Below, in pieces: positions 14,389-24,251 of a stretch of 39,951 nucleotides of DNA (positions are counted from its first letter, which is position 1; the number at the start of each line of letters is the position of its first letter). The position numbers were made by a program, and so were the translations under genes. The stretch is from positions 1-39,951 of the forward strand of contig CAKUDE010000019.1 of assembly GCA_934645175.1 (NCBI GenBank). The letters are read 5' to 3'. The notes under the pieces are model-generated. The model did not search any database, was not told the origin of the DNA, and saw nothing but the letters and a program-made list of their open reading frames with translations. The stretch comes from an uncultured Oscillospiraceae bacterium (GTDB taxonomy: Bacteria > Bacillota > Clostridia > Oscillospirales > Oscillospiraceae).

Positions 14389-17300
14389 ATGAGCAGAAAA
14401 CAAAAGGTCCTGCGCCTTGTTTCTGTGCTTCTCGCTCTGTGCCTGCTTCTGAGCATCCCGCTCGTAGCCGGTGCAGCGTCCGAGTCCTATGATTTGCAGC
14501 TCAACAGTACGGCTGCAAACGCATCGGGCTTGGCGAACGCGGGTTCGCAGACCAAGGTGTTGGACACCCCCGAGGCAGATGAGCTGCTTCGAGTCATCAT
14601 CATCTTCAAGGACAGAGCCCTTGTCGAAAAAGGCTATTCCACTGCCGGACTGGCCGAAAACGACGACGCTCTGGCCTACAGCTCCAAGCTGATCGGCAAG
14701 CAGGAGACGGCCATGCAGGCCGTTGAGCGCGTTGTCGGTACGGAGCTGCCTGTCCACTACCGTTTCACCATCGGCGTGAACGGCGTGGCTACCACCGTCC
14801 GTTACGACCAGATTCCTGCGATTGAAAAGCTGTCGAACGTCCGTGCGGTCTACATTGAAAACCGCTACCAGCCCGACGTCATCGCAGAGCCCGACACCGG
14901 CACCTCCGGTGATATGACCGGTTCCTACCGTGCATGGGCGAATGGTTACACCGGCGCCGGCAGCCGTATCGCCATCATCGATACCGGCCTCGACACCGAC
15001 CATCCCAGCTTCGACGCGAGCTGCTTCCGCTACGGTCTGGAGCTGTCCGCCGCGAAGTTCGGCAAGACCGTCAGCGACTACAAGCTGTTGACGATCGCCG
15101 AGATCGCCGCCGTGCTGCCCCGTCTGCACGTTGCGGAGATCCTGAAGGGCGTAACGGCCGAGGATCTCTACATCAACGAGAAGATTCCGTTCGGCTTCAA
15201 CTACGTTGACGAGAACCTGAACGTCACGCACGACAACGATTCCCAGAGCGACCACGGCACGCACGTTGCCGGTATCGCGACTGCCAACACCTATGTCTGG
15301 GGCAAGGACGCCGACGGTGACGTCGTCGCGATGCGTCAGGCCAACGGCGTTGTGGGCGTTGCTCCCGATGCGCAGATTCTGCCGATGAAGGTCTTCGGCG
15401 CCTCCGGCGGCGCGTATGACTCCGACTACATGGCTGCTCTTGAGGACGCCATCCTGCTCGGCTGCGATACCGCGAACCTGTCGCTCGGCAGCGCGAACCC
15501 CGGCCACACCTACGGCAACTACGAAGAGCTCTTTGCCAGCCTGGTTGACAGCGACATCGTCGTTACCATCTCCGCCGGCAACAAGTACAGCTATGCGCAG
15601 TTCAATACCACCGGTACATATCTCAACCTGACGACCGACACCGTGATCAACACCGTCGGCTCGCCCGGTGCGTTCCGCAACTCCCTTGCGGTTGCCTCCA
15701 TCAACAACTACGGTCTGACAGGCGTTATGCCGAGCTTCAACGGCGTTGTTGTTCCTTACTCCGACACCGGCGAGCAGTATAAGATCAATGTCTTTACCGC
15801 GCTCGATACCTCCCTTGAGGGCACCGGCACGGATTATCCCTATGTCTTCCTCGGCGACCCGACCACCGGCGAGAATATCTACGGCGCGGAAGAAGATTTT
15901 ACCGGAATTGATGTAACCGGCAAGGTCGTCCTTATCTCCCGCGGCGGCGGTGTCTCCTTCTTCCAGAAGGCGAACAATGCCGCGGCTGCCGGCGCCGCTG
16001 CGATCGTTGTTTACAACAACGTTGAGGGTTCCATTAACATGAACCTCACCGGCTATACCTACAAGAATCCTGCCGTTACCATCGAGCTGAGCTATGCCAA
16101 GGAAATCCTTGACCGCTCCGAGAAGAACGACGACGGACTCTACAGCGGCACGATGACAATGTCCAACGAAATTCGCACCGTGCTGAATGTCAGCGGCGGC
16201 TATGAGCCGAGCAACTTCTCCTCCTGGGGCGTTCCCGGCAACCTCGACCTCAAGCCCGAGATCGCCGCGCCCGGCGGAAACATCTGGTCCACGCTGACCG
16301 ACGGCGCCTACGGCACGATGTCCGGCACCTCCATGGCCGCTCCGAATGCCAACGGTATGGCTGCCGTCGTTGCGCAGTACATCCGTGAGAACAAGCTCAA
16401 CCAGTTCCAGGGCATGACCGTTCGTTCCCTGAGCCAGGCGCTGCTGATGTCCACCTCTCTCGTCCTGCGCGAGGATTTGGGCAACGGCGAATCGATTGCT
16501 TACTCTCCCAGAAAACAGGGCTCCGGCCTCGGCTATGTTTACAACGCCGTGACGACGCCGGCCTTCCTGCTGACCGATAACCGCCTGACTACCGACGGTA
16601 AGGTCAAGGTCACGCTCGGCGACGATCCCGACCGCGACGGCAAGTACGAATTCTCCTTCACCATCAACAGCCTGACGCAGAAGGCGCTGGCTTATCGCCT
16701 CCGCGCGGAGATCAACTCCATGGCCGTTGAGACCGTGAACGGTGAGAAGTATATGTCCGATACCGCTTACGCGCTGAGCCCGCTGGTCAGCTTTGAGACG
16801 TCGGCCGCCTATTCCTTCGTCTATGACCTGAACGGCGACGGCAAGCTCGACAAGCAGGATGCTTCCGTGATTCTGGCTATCGCCAACGGCAAGACCGCCA
16901 GCGAGAGCGAACAGCTCCTGTGCGACCTTGACAAAGACGGTGTCGTTACTTCCTATGACGCGCGACTCTTCCTCGAGTGCCTCGAGGGCAAGAACGATGC
17001 CATCAACGTTTTCGATACCGCTTACACCGTTCCCGCGGGCAGCTCCATCGAAATCAAGGTTACCGTAATTCTGAGCGATGCCGACCGCGAGTATCTTGCC
17101 GAGAACTACCCGAACGGCTGCTATGTGGAAGGCTTCATCTATGCGGATGATCCCACTGCTGCCAACCCTGAGCTGTCGTTCCCGATGCTGGCTTACTACG
17201 GCAACTGGACCGAGCCGTCGATGTTCGATAAGTACATCACCCTGCGTGACTACTACAGCACCGAGGCCATGTCCTACACCGGCGTCCGTCCGGAGAACTA

Positions 17301-19866
17301 TGTTGTTACCATGACCGGCGGCAGCGGTCTGCTCGTCACTCCGAACCCCTACGGGACGGTTGCCGGTCTGATCGAGGATCGTACCGCGATCAACTCCGTC
17401 AATGGCGACTACATCAACGGCGCGGTTGCGACGCTCATCCGTAACGCCGGCGGCGCTACGATGACCGTGATCTCCAACGCCGAGACCGGTGAGGTCTACT
17501 ATACCAAGCAGTTCGCCGCGCAGTACAGCGCCTATTACAGCACCTCCTCCGGCGCGTGGGCAAACTACCAGACGCAGTTTGTCAACAACTGGGTGCCGCT
17601 CGACAACAACGGCAATCCTCTGCCCGAGGGCACGAAGATCAAGTATTCCATCGTTGCCATCCCCGAATACAACTGGGATCGCACCGAGGGTAAGCTCGTC
17701 GGCGAGCTGGCTGACGGCGCCTACTGGGACACCATCTTCACCGTTGACAACACCGCTCCGGAAATCACCGCTGCGACCCTGCACCGCAACCTTGTGACCG
17801 GAAAGGCTACGTTGAACGTTTCCGCACAGGATGATCGCTATTTGGCTGCCGTTCTCGTAACGAATCTGCGTCAGAACAAGGTGCTCAGCCGTGCCAGCGT
17901 CGACCAGACCACGCCGGGAATCGGCACCGATCTGGAAATCGATGTGACCGATATCCAGAGCTCCTCCGTCTGCCTGCTGGCGGTTGACTATGCCGGCAAC
18001 ATCTCTGCCTATACCATCGAGATCGGCAGCGGTGAGAAGGAAGACGTCACGCAGCGTATCTACGCGAACAACGCTTACACCGACAAGTGGATCAGCTTTA
18101 TCCCCGAGGATATGGGCAACTCCGTTGACGAGTGCGACGGCTCCATCGACGCTGCCGAGTATGTTGACGGCTATGTCTTCTCCGTTGACAAGGAAAAGAA
18201 GTTCTATGTCGCTCCGTTCGAGAATCTTGAGGAACGCACCTTTATCGAGACGCTGGATCTGCCCTCCAGAGTTCTGGATATGGCTTACAGCTATCGCGAT
18301 AAGAAGATGTACGCTCTGACCACGAACAACCGTATTTATTCGATTGATCTGTTCCTTGGCACGGTCGAGCTGATCGGCACCATTCCGATGAGCAACGGCC
18401 AGACGCTCCAGACGCTCGCCATCTCCACCGACGGCACGTTCTACGGCGTCAACAACCACGCGAACAACTCCCGCCTGTATACCATCACCTTCGACGAAGA
18501 GTATGGCTTCGAGGTTACGCCGGCTCCGAACCTGACCGGTATGCCCTGCCAGTACCTCCAGTCGATGACTTACGACCACAACACCGGTAAGCTGTATCAC
18601 GCCAACTATGGCTATGCCGCTTCCTCGCTGACCACCACGCTCGTGACCTATGACCTGAAGACCGGTCTGCCGACCATCGTCAGCTCCATGGATCGCTGCG
18701 AGCTGATGGGTATGTTCATCCCCACCAAGTCCTCTCCGTCCTTCGGCGGCTCTGAGGAAGTTATCTCCATCGGCCTGAGCGAAGAGAAGGTCGAAATGTT
18801 CCTTGGTGCGACCAAGACCCTTGAGGTCTCCACGAAGCCTTGGACCGTTTCCAACCGCAGATGTGACTGGGTCAGCTCCGACCCGACCGTCGCTACCGTC
18901 GAAAACGGCGTTGTGACCGCTGTCGGCGCAGGTACCTGCACCATCACCGCCACCTCCGTTGTGAACCCCGAGGCTACCGCTTCCTGCGAGGTCAAGGTCA
19001 CTGCCGTTTCCGCGACGCTGACCGCTTCGATCTGGGATGCGGACGGCAAGAGCTGGTTCTCCGAGTTCCGGACCGATAATCTGCCCAACTTTACGAAGCT
19101 CGCCGCCGCCGCAAGCAGCGAGAACATCATTTCCGTGGCTACCGCAGCCAACGGCACGACCTATGCCGCCAGCTACGAGACCAAGGACGGCGCTCTGATC
19201 TCCTCGCTCTACACCGTCGGCGCGGACTACTCCCTGACGAAGATCGGTACCTCGAATGCCGGCTATACCGACATGACTTGGGCGCCCTCCGTTGCCGGAC
19301 AGGGCAGACTGGTCGCAACCTACGGCACATATCTGTTCACCGTCAACACCACGACCGGTGGAGTGGAGGGCTCCTGGAATCTGAACTCCAAGCTCGGTGC
19401 GGACACCTACGTTGTCGGCGTCTGCTATGCTTCGACCACGAACGATCCGAACTACGGCAAGCTCGACGTCCTCTATCTGCTTGACTCGAAGGGCAACATC
19501 TGGAGGTCCTCCGTCGGCAGCACTTCGGAAGGCCTTGTGCTTATCATTCCCGTGAAGGTCGCTTCCATCGGAGTCAATACCAACGGCCGCTTCTATCTGT
19601 CCTCCATGGCGACCGACGGCAATTACCTGTACTGCTCCGTCTGTGACGGAGAGAAGACCGAAATCGTTCTGTATGCTCTTGCTTCCGGTGCGAGTGTGAA
19701 CCTCGGCGGCTTTGACGCCGAGATCTGGCCCGCCGTCGGTCTGCAGGTCAAGGTACCTGCTGCCGCCTCCGATGCGACCGCAGCTGAGATCGATTCCGGC
19801 ATCCTGACCGGCGCAATCCCGGCCGAGACCGATGTGGTCCTGCCCGGCTTTGTCGTCGAGAAGTGA
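14389..19866 (+). CDS. Secreted subtilisin-family (S8) protease with dockerin-like module
   Basis: The product has 1825 residues. ATG 14389 is chosen because AAGGAAAGG abuts the ATG at 14380. Order of parts: signal peptide (about 1-30, ending AGAA); I9-like propeptide (about 60-165); S8 catalytic domain with Asp198 (IIDTGLDTDHP), His289 (DHGTHVAG), oxyanion Asn398 (ISAGN) and Ser648 (GTSMAAP); a PA insert (about 480-590); a dockerin-like pair of calcium loops (about 813-868, DLNGDGKLDKQD and DLDKDGVVTSYD); Ig/Fn3-like domains; a beta-propeller-like region; a Big_2 domain (about 1460-1545) and more propeller-like sequence. It resembles lactocepin/C5a-peptidase enzymes. It has no SLH, LPXTG or C-terminal anchor. 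Only 18 bases separate it from the SLH gene that follows, so the two are one operon. Confidence 0.9.
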   Translation: MSRKQKVLRLVSVLLALCLLLSIPLVAGAASESYDLQLNSTAANASGLANAGSQTKVLDTPEADELLRVIIIFKDRALVEKGYSTAGLAENDDALAYSSKLIGKQETAMQAVERVVGTELPVHYRFTIGVNGVATTVRYDQIPAIEKLSNVRAVYIENRYQPDVIAEPDTGTSGDMTGSYRAWANGYTGAGSRIAIIDTGLDTDHPSFDASCFRYGLELSAAKFGKTVSDYKLLTIAEIAAVLPRLHVAEILKGVTAEDLYINEKIPFGFNYVDENLNVTHDNDSQSDHGTHVAGIATANTYVWGKDADGDVVAMRQANGVVGVAPDAQILPMKVFGASGGAYDSDYMAALEDAILLGCDTANLSLGSANPGHTYGNYEELFASLVDSDIVVTISAGNKYSYAQFNTTGTYLNLTTDTVINTVGSPGAFRNSLAVASINNYGLTGVMPSFNGVVVPYSDTGEQYKINVFTALDTSLEGTGTDYPYVFLGDPTTGENIYGAEEDFTGIDVTGKVVLISRGGGVSFFQKANNAAAAGAAAIVVYNNVEGSINMNLTGYTYKNPAVTIELSYAKEILDRSEKNDDGLYSGTMTMSNEIRTVLNVSGGYEPSNFSSWGVPGNLDLKPEIAAPGGNIWSTLTDGAYGTMSGTSMAAPNANGMAAVVAQYIRENKLNQFQGMTVRSLSQALLMSTSLVLREDLGNGESIAYSPRKQGSGLGYVYNAVTTPAFLLTDNRLTTDGKVKVTLGDDPDRDGKYEFSFTINSLTQKALAYRLRAEINSMAVETVNGEKYMSDTAYALSPLVSFETSAAYSFVYDLNGDGKLDKQDASVILAIANGKTASESEQLLCDLDKDGVVTSYDARLFLECLEGKNDAINVFDTAYTVPAGSSIEIKVTVILSDADREYLAENYPNGCYVEGFIYADDPTAANPELSFPMLAYYGNWTEPSMFDKYITLRDYYSTEAMSYTGVRPENYVVTMTGGSGLLVTPNPYGTVAGLIEDRTAINSVNGDYINGAVATLIRNAGGATMTVISNAETGEVYYTKQFAAQYSAYYSTSSGAWANYQTQFVNNWVPLDNNGNPLPEGTKIKYSIVAIPEYNWDRTEGKLVGELADGAYWDTIFTVDNTAPEITAATLHRNLVTGKATLNVSAQDDRYLAAVLVTNLRQNKVLSRASVDQTTPGIGTDLEIDVTDIQSSSVCLLAVDYAGNISAYTIEIGSGEKEDVTQRIYANNAYTDKWISFIPEDMGNSVDECDGSIDAAEYVDGYVFSVDKEKKFYVAPFENLEERTFIETLDLPSRVLDMAYSYRDKKMYALTTNNRIYSIDLFLGTVELIGTIPMSNGQTLQTLAISTDGTFYGVNNHANNSRLYTITFDEEYGFEVTPAPNLTGMPCQYLQSMTYDHNTGKLYHANYGYAASSLTTTLVTYDLKTGLPTIVSSMDRCELMGMFIPTKSSPSFGGSEEVISIGLSEEKVEMFLGATKTLEVSTKPWTVSNRRCDWVSSDPTVATVENGVVTAVGAGTCTITATSVVNPEATASCEVKVTAVSATLTASIWDADGKSWFSEFRTDNLPNFTKLAAAASSENIISVATAANGTTYAASYETKDGALISSLYTVGADYSLTKIGTSNAGYTDMTWAPSVAGQGRLVATYGTYLFTVNTTTGGVEGSWNLNSKLGADTYVVGVCYASTTNDPNYGKLDVLYLLDSKGNIWRSSVGSTSEGLVLIIPVKVASIGVNTNGRFYLSSMATDGNYLYCSVCDGEKTEIVLYALASGASVNLGGFDAEIWPAVGLQVKVPAAASDATAAEIDSGILTGAIPAETDVVLPGFVVEK
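16825..16992 (+). other. Dockerin-like domain (two EF-hand-type loops) inside the protease
   Basis: Two 12-residue calcium loops, each D-x-(N/D)-x-D-G-x-x-x-x-x-D, are 33 residues apart (residues 813 and 846). Each is followed by a hydrophobic helix, the layout of type I dockerins, which bind cohesin domains. Here the module lies in the middle of the protein rather than at its end. Confidence 0.7.
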
Positions 19867-19884
19867 GAAAGGATGGCATAAAGA

Positions 19885-22800
19885 ATGACGAAACGTATTA
19901 TCGCCCTTCTGCTTGCGGTTGTTCTGACCGTTGGCCTGTGCGCGAACGTTTTCGCCGCTGAGCCCGAACCTGCTGTTTCACAGAAGGTTGTCTCACGCGA
20001 AGAAGACGGCGTCACGGTTCAAGTCTCGATCCGCGGTGGTGAAGGCTCCGGAAACGGCCGCATGATCTACCGTTTCCCCGAAGCGCTCACGCTGAAAAGC
20101 GCCAAATCGCTTATCGGCAGTGAAGGCGTCAGCGATTTGACCACCACCGATACCTCCGTCAGCTTTGCCTGGGCGCGCAGCGAGGACTACGCGGATAAGA
20201 CCGCCGTCCTTGAGCTCTCGTTCGCGGGCGAGACGGATGTGTATTCCGTAACCATCGAGCTGCCCGAAACCGGCGAAAAGATCACCGGCAAGCTCGACTT
20301 CAATGCTCCGTTTAAGTACAAGGACGTTTCTGACAACCAGTGGTATGCCGATTATGTCAATCAGGCATATGAGCTGGGTCTGATGAACGGCATCGGCGAA
20401 GGCAAGTTCGGCCCGTCCCAGGCGCTCAAGCGCGGCGAGCTGGCTCTGCTGCTGTACCGTATGGCCGGCGAGCCCGAGGTTGAGGGCGCGATCGACTTTA
20501 CGGACGTTGCCGCAAACTGGTACTACACTGTCGCTATCCTCTGGGCGAACCAGAACGGTATCGTGAACGGCTTCCCGGACGGTACCTTCAAGCCCGAGCA
20601 GGCTGTGAGCCGTCAGGATGCGGCGACCATGTTCGGCCGCTACATCGAGTATTCCGGCCTGAAGCTGGATAAGCTCAGCGAGTACAAGGGCTTCACCGAT
20701 GAGAACGCCATTGCCTCCTACGCGAAGGATGCTGTCAAGCTCTGCGTCGAGGCCGGTATCCTCAACGGCTATCCCGAGGGCAACTTCCTGCCCAACAATT
20801 CCATCCTCCGCGGTGAGGCGGCCAAGATGATCGTCTGCGTCTACTGGGCGATGGAAAATGCCAAGAATCCCGACAGACCCACGCCTCCTACCACGGACCC
20901 GACCGAGCCGACCGAGCCTGAGGAAGGCTTCACCGTCACCTTCGTCGGTGAGGACGGCTATGCCAAGGTCGACGGCAAAAAGGTGGAATCCTACACCCTG
21001 CCGCTCGGCGACAACTGGCTGAACTTCACGCTCCACGGCGACAAGGATCAGGGCTATGAACTGGACAACGTCGTCGTTACCGGAGGCAAGCTGAGCCGTA
21101 ACGGTTCCGAGTTCATCCTTTCCGAAATCAAGGAAAACGTTACCGTCAGCTTCACCACCAAGATGAAGAACGTCACGGTCAAGTTTGTCTCTGCCGTCAC
21201 CAGCGGCGTCAAGATTGATCCGACGTCTGTGACCGTTCCCTGGGGCTCTCTCATCGAGGAGCCGACCGCGACCCGTTCCGCGCACTCCGTCATCGGCTGG
21301 TACACCGAGAAGGCGCTGATCCATCAGTTCGACTTCTCCAAGCCCGTCTATGAGGATATGACCCTGTGGGTCAAGTGGCAGTCCCGTCAGGTCAACGTGA
21401 GCTACTATGTTGACGACGACGTGCTCTGGCTGACGAGCCCGGCTGAGTACAACGTTACGACGCTCCCGGCGGACGCCCCCACCAAGGAAGGCTACCGCTT
21501 TGCCGGCTGGTTTGAAAAGGACGAGACGACCGGCGAGATGAAGATCCACAACTTCATGACCAAAATGAAGGACGATCTCAAGCTCTATGCCGGCTGGATT
21601 GAGGACGACAGCGATACCTTCTATGTCTACCTCGGCGGCAACGATATGCTTGCCAGCGGCCGCTTCAATACCAACTACGGTGCCTGCGGCGACGATGCGA
21701 ACGACGGTTCCTCCATTTCTCAGGCGGTCCGTACCTTCGAGCGCGCCAAGGAAATTGCCATGGCGCATAAGGATCAGAAGGTCATCATCCTGATCTGCGG
21801 TCTGCTGCCCATTACCGAAAACGCCACCTGGACACTTGAAGAGTTCGCCGATGCGAAGGTCATGCGCAACATCGGTGTTACTACTCAGCTTATCCAGGTC
21901 CGCAACGGCGCAACCCTGACGCTGCATGACATTACCATCGACGGCGGCGGCGAATACTTCCCCGCCATGGCCGACGGCAACACCTGCGGCGCCATGCTTG
22001 AACTGCTGGCCGATACCAACCTGGTTCTCAACAGCGGTACGACCGTGCAGAACTGCATCAAGGGTTACACCTGCTCCGCCATCTATGGCAACAGCAGAAA
22101 CAATATCGTTATCAATGAGGGCGTCAAGATCATCAACAACTCCAGCGCGTTCACCGGCGGTATCATCGCCTCCTCCGGCTGCGTTACCGTCAACGGCGGT
22201 CTGTTCGAGAACAACGTTCAGACCAATAATGCCGCTTCCTACGAGTGCTATGGCGCGGCTCTTGCCTGCGGCACCGGCACGCAGGATCAGGTCTGTGAGC
22301 TGATCATCAACGGCGGCGTGTTCAGAAACAACCGTGCGGCCATCGGCTCCGCTGTCTCCGCTTATCAGTACGGCAACCTCGTGCTCAACGGCGGCGAGAT
22401 CTACGACAACGTAACCGACGGCACCTGCGGCGGCGTTTACATCGGCGCTGCGGTCAACAGCACATTTAAGGGCACCGGCACGCTGACGCTCAAGAAGTGC
22501 AAGATCTATGGCAACACCAGCACCTCCAACTCCCACAATGCGCAGATCGTCGTTTCCAAGACCGGCCAGTTGGTCTTCTCCGGCCTGAAGGACGCTGTGG
22601 AGATCGAAGGCACGATTTACCATGACTACGCCAACGGCGCTGTGGGCATCAATGTTGCCCGTCCGCTGTCCAACATCAAGGGCGGCAAGCTCAATGTGTA
22701 CGTCAACGACCCCGACTTCAAGGCTGTCCTGTTGCGCGGCTTCAACCGCCACAAGGTCACGGAAGAGGATGTTGCAGCTTACAACTTGCTCAATGTTCTT

Positions 22801-24144
22801 CCCAGCCAGCACGCAGTTGAGCTGGATACCGCGAAGGACGAGTACCACCTCAAGTATGTCTCGAAGTACGTCAAGGGCGTCTTCATCGGCAATGCCACGC
22901 AGAAGGCCGGCAGCTACGGCTACGGCAATGACGCAAACGACGGCCTGACCCCGATGACAGCCGTCGGTTCCGTCGCCAAGGCGAAGGAGATCCTGGCTCA
23001 GCTCATCGAGAACGACACGGATAAGACCGGCCCGTATGCCATCTATGTCGTCGGCACCGTCCAGATTGGCGAGAATGAGACCATCGACCTGACCCTCGGC
23101 GATATGGCTGCTCCGTGCGCCTTTGTCCGCTGGGCTGGTGACGATGCGACCAACCCCTATACCGGCAGTCTGATCTGCATCAAGGGCAATGCCACTGTGC
23201 ATGACCTTGTTGTTGACAACAACCGCTATGGCTTTGTCCGCACGGTCAGCATGGGCTACACGTTCTACATCACCGGCGGCGCCGATGCGCACTTCACCGA
23301 AAATGTCACGATCGACAACACCTGCACCTCCGGCGGCATCTTCTACATCGCCTCCTATAAGAATGATGCGAGGGTGACGACGGTCGTGGTTGACGACCTC
23401 ACGCTGACGAATCAGGTCACGTTTACGACGTCTTCTACCGAATCCACCGGCGCCAGCCTGTTCTACATGCTTGGCAGCGGCACGGGTAAGCTCGTTGTGA
23501 ACCATGCCACCTCGATCGGCAATGAATGCCGTCTGCTCTATGTCACTGGCGTTGACACCCGCGATATCACTATCAACGACGTCGAATTCCGTGACAACAG
23601 AAGCCGTGGCGCAGGCGCCATCTTCCTCATCACCAACTCCACCAATGATACAAACCATGTGGTAAATATCAACGGCGGTACTTATGTCAACAACCGTTGC
23701 ATCGGCACGAACTCCACGCTCGGCGCCGGCGGTATCGCCCTGATTCAGGCGGATGCGGAAGTTAACTTCAATGGCGGTTCCTTCGTGGACAACGGCAGCA
23801 ATGCCGGCGAGATGTTCTCCGGCATCGTGATCCGCGGCCCGAAGAAGAACACGCTGAAGTCCGAGGTCTATTGGGATATCGCTATGGATATCGTTGTCTA
23901 TATCCAGCCGTATAGCAAGACGGTCAACAATGCCGCCCTTGTGATTTCCAAGCCCCTGACCAACAAGATCAAGGTTTATGACTACGGCATTTATAACGGC
24001 TTCGTCGTTATCAAGGGTACGGACAGCTACAAGCTGACCGAGGCGGATCTTGCGAAGGTTGAAGCGGGCTTTACCTCCGCGACCAAGATCTACACGCTGG
24101 CTCTCGATACCGAGAAGAACGCCATCGTCATCAAGAACCCGTAA
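19885..24144 (+). CDS. SLH-anchored beta-helix surface protein
   Basis: The product has 1419 residues. It has a signal peptide (1-24, cleavage after VFA), a beta-rich N-terminal domain (about 35-128) that looks cohesin-like, three SLH repeats (about 142-322), a Thr/Pro linker and InlB-type beta-repeats (GWYTEKALIHQFDF, RFAGWFEKDE, LYAGW). Two right-handed beta-helix domains follow, each opening with a G-x-DANDG-x-(S/T)-x-x-x-AV motif (about 610 and 1014) and rich in NGG and N-N turns. SLH repeats bind wall polymer; beta-helices often bind or cut polysaccharides, but no catalytic residues could be assigned. ATG 19885 follows AAAGGATGG by 8 bases. It is the second gene of the protease operon, which suggests it is the wall scaffold for the anchorless protease. 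Confidence 0.88.
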   Translation: MTKRIIALLLAVVLTVGLCANVFAAEPEPAVSQKVVSREEDGVTVQVSIRGGEGSGNGRMIYRFPEALTLKSAKSLIGSEGVSDLTTTDTSVSFAWARSEDYADKTAVLELSFAGETDVYSVTIELPETGEKITGKLDFNAPFKYKDVSDNQWYADYVNQAYELGLMNGIGEGKFGPSQALKRGELALLLYRMAGEPEVEGAIDFTDVAANWYYTVAILWANQNGIVNGFPDGTFKPEQAVSRQDAATMFGRYIEYSGLKLDKLSEYKGFTDENAIASYAKDAVKLCVEAGILNGYPEGNFLPNNSILRGEAAKMIVCVYWAMENAKNPDRPTPPTTDPTEPTEPEEGFTVTFVGEDGYAKVDGKKVESYTLPLGDNWLNFTLHGDKDQGYELDNVVVTGGKLSRNGSEFILSEIKENVTVSFTTKMKNVTVKFVSAVTSGVKIDPTSVTVPWGSLIEEPTATRSAHSVIGWYTEKALIHQFDFSKPVYEDMTLWVKWQSRQVNVSYYVDDDVLWLTSPAEYNVTTLPADAPTKEGYRFAGWFEKDETTGEMKIHNFMTKMKDDLKLYAGWIEDDSDTFYVYLGGNDMLASGRFNTNYGACGDDANDGSSISQAVRTFERAKEIAMAHKDQKVIILICGLLPITENATWTLEEFADAKVMRNIGVTTQLIQVRNGATLTLHDITIDGGGEYFPAMADGNTCGAMLELLADTNLVLNSGTTVQNCIKGYTCSAIYGNSRNNIVINEGVKIINNSSAFTGGIIASSGCVTVNGGLFENNVQTNNAASYECYGAALACGTGTQDQVCELIINGGVFRNNRAAIGSAVSAYQYGNLVLNGGEIYDNVTDGTCGGVYIGAAVNSTFKGTGTLTLKKCKIYGNTSTSNSHNAQIVVSKTGQLVFSGLKDAVEIEGTIYHDYANGAVGINVARPLSNIKGGKLNVYVNDPDFKAVLLRGFNRHKVTEEDVAAYNLLNVLPSQHAVELDTAKDEYHLKYVSKYVKGVFIGNATQKAGSYGYGNDANDGLTPMTAVGSVAKAKEILAQLIENDTDKTGPYAIYVVGTVQIGENETIDLTLGDMAAPCAFVRWAGDDATNPYTGSLICIKGNATVHDLVVDNNRYGFVRTVSMGYTFYITGGADAHFTENVTIDNTCTSGGIFYIASYKNDARVTTVVVDDLTLTNQVTFTTSSTESTGASLFYMLGSGTGKLVVNHATSIGNECRLLYVTGVDTRDITINDVEFRDNRSRGAGAIFLITNSTNDTNHVVNINGGTYVNNRCIGTNSTLGAGGIALIQADAEVNFNGGSFVDNGSNAGEMFSGIVIRGPKKNTLKSEVYWDIAMDIVVYIQPYSKTVNNAALVISKPLTNKIKVYDYGIYNGFVVIKGTDSYKLTEADLAKVEAGFTSATKIYTLALDTEKNAIVIKNP
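19987..20268 (+). other. Cohesin-like N-terminal domain (tentative)
   Basis: Residues about 35-128 alternate strands in a cohesin/carbohydrate-binding-domain pattern: VTVQVSIRG, GRMIYRFPEALTLKSAKS, a T-x-D-T-SVSFAWARSED strand, VLELSFAG and YSVTIELPE. The order g-x-i-x-Y-x-x-x-L-x-L-x-S-a, then F-A-W-A, then v-L-x-L-x-F is that of cohesins, but the domain is shorter than usual (about 94 against about 140 residues). Confidence 0.4.
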
Positions 24145-24162
24145 GAGATCACACACAATTGC

Positions 24163-24238
24163 GGGCGGCTCCCGGTAAAACGGGAGCTGCCCAACAAAAA
24201 GCCCAAAAGCGCCTTCGGGCGCTTTTTGGGCGTTTTAT
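24163..24238 (+). terminator. Double terminator after the protease/SLH operon
   Basis: There are two hairpins in a row: 24163-24174 with 24181-24192 (12 bp, loop GTAAAA), and 24201-24213 with 24218-24231 (13 bp with one bulged T, loop TTCG) followed by GTTTTAT. The second is a classical terminator. It lies 14 bases before the murT ribosome site. Confidence 0.9.
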
Positions 24239-24251
24239 ACGGAGTGATAAC

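Noticed and set aside
14329..18600. Minus-strand open frame of 1423 codons opposite the protease gene
   Set aside because: It is in exact antisense register with a gene that has a signal peptide, catalytic triad and promoter. Its composition is that of reverse-complemented codons with no recognisable domain. It is a side effect of codon bias.
19993..24156. Minus-strand open frame of 1387 codons opposite the SLH beta-helix gene
   Set aside because: Same reason: antisense register, no ribosome site or domain, and the sense strand has clear SLH repeats.
24159..24251. Longer N-terminus for MurT from 24159
   Set aside because: It would be translated through both terminator hairpins of the preceding operon, and 24252 has a proper ribosome site.
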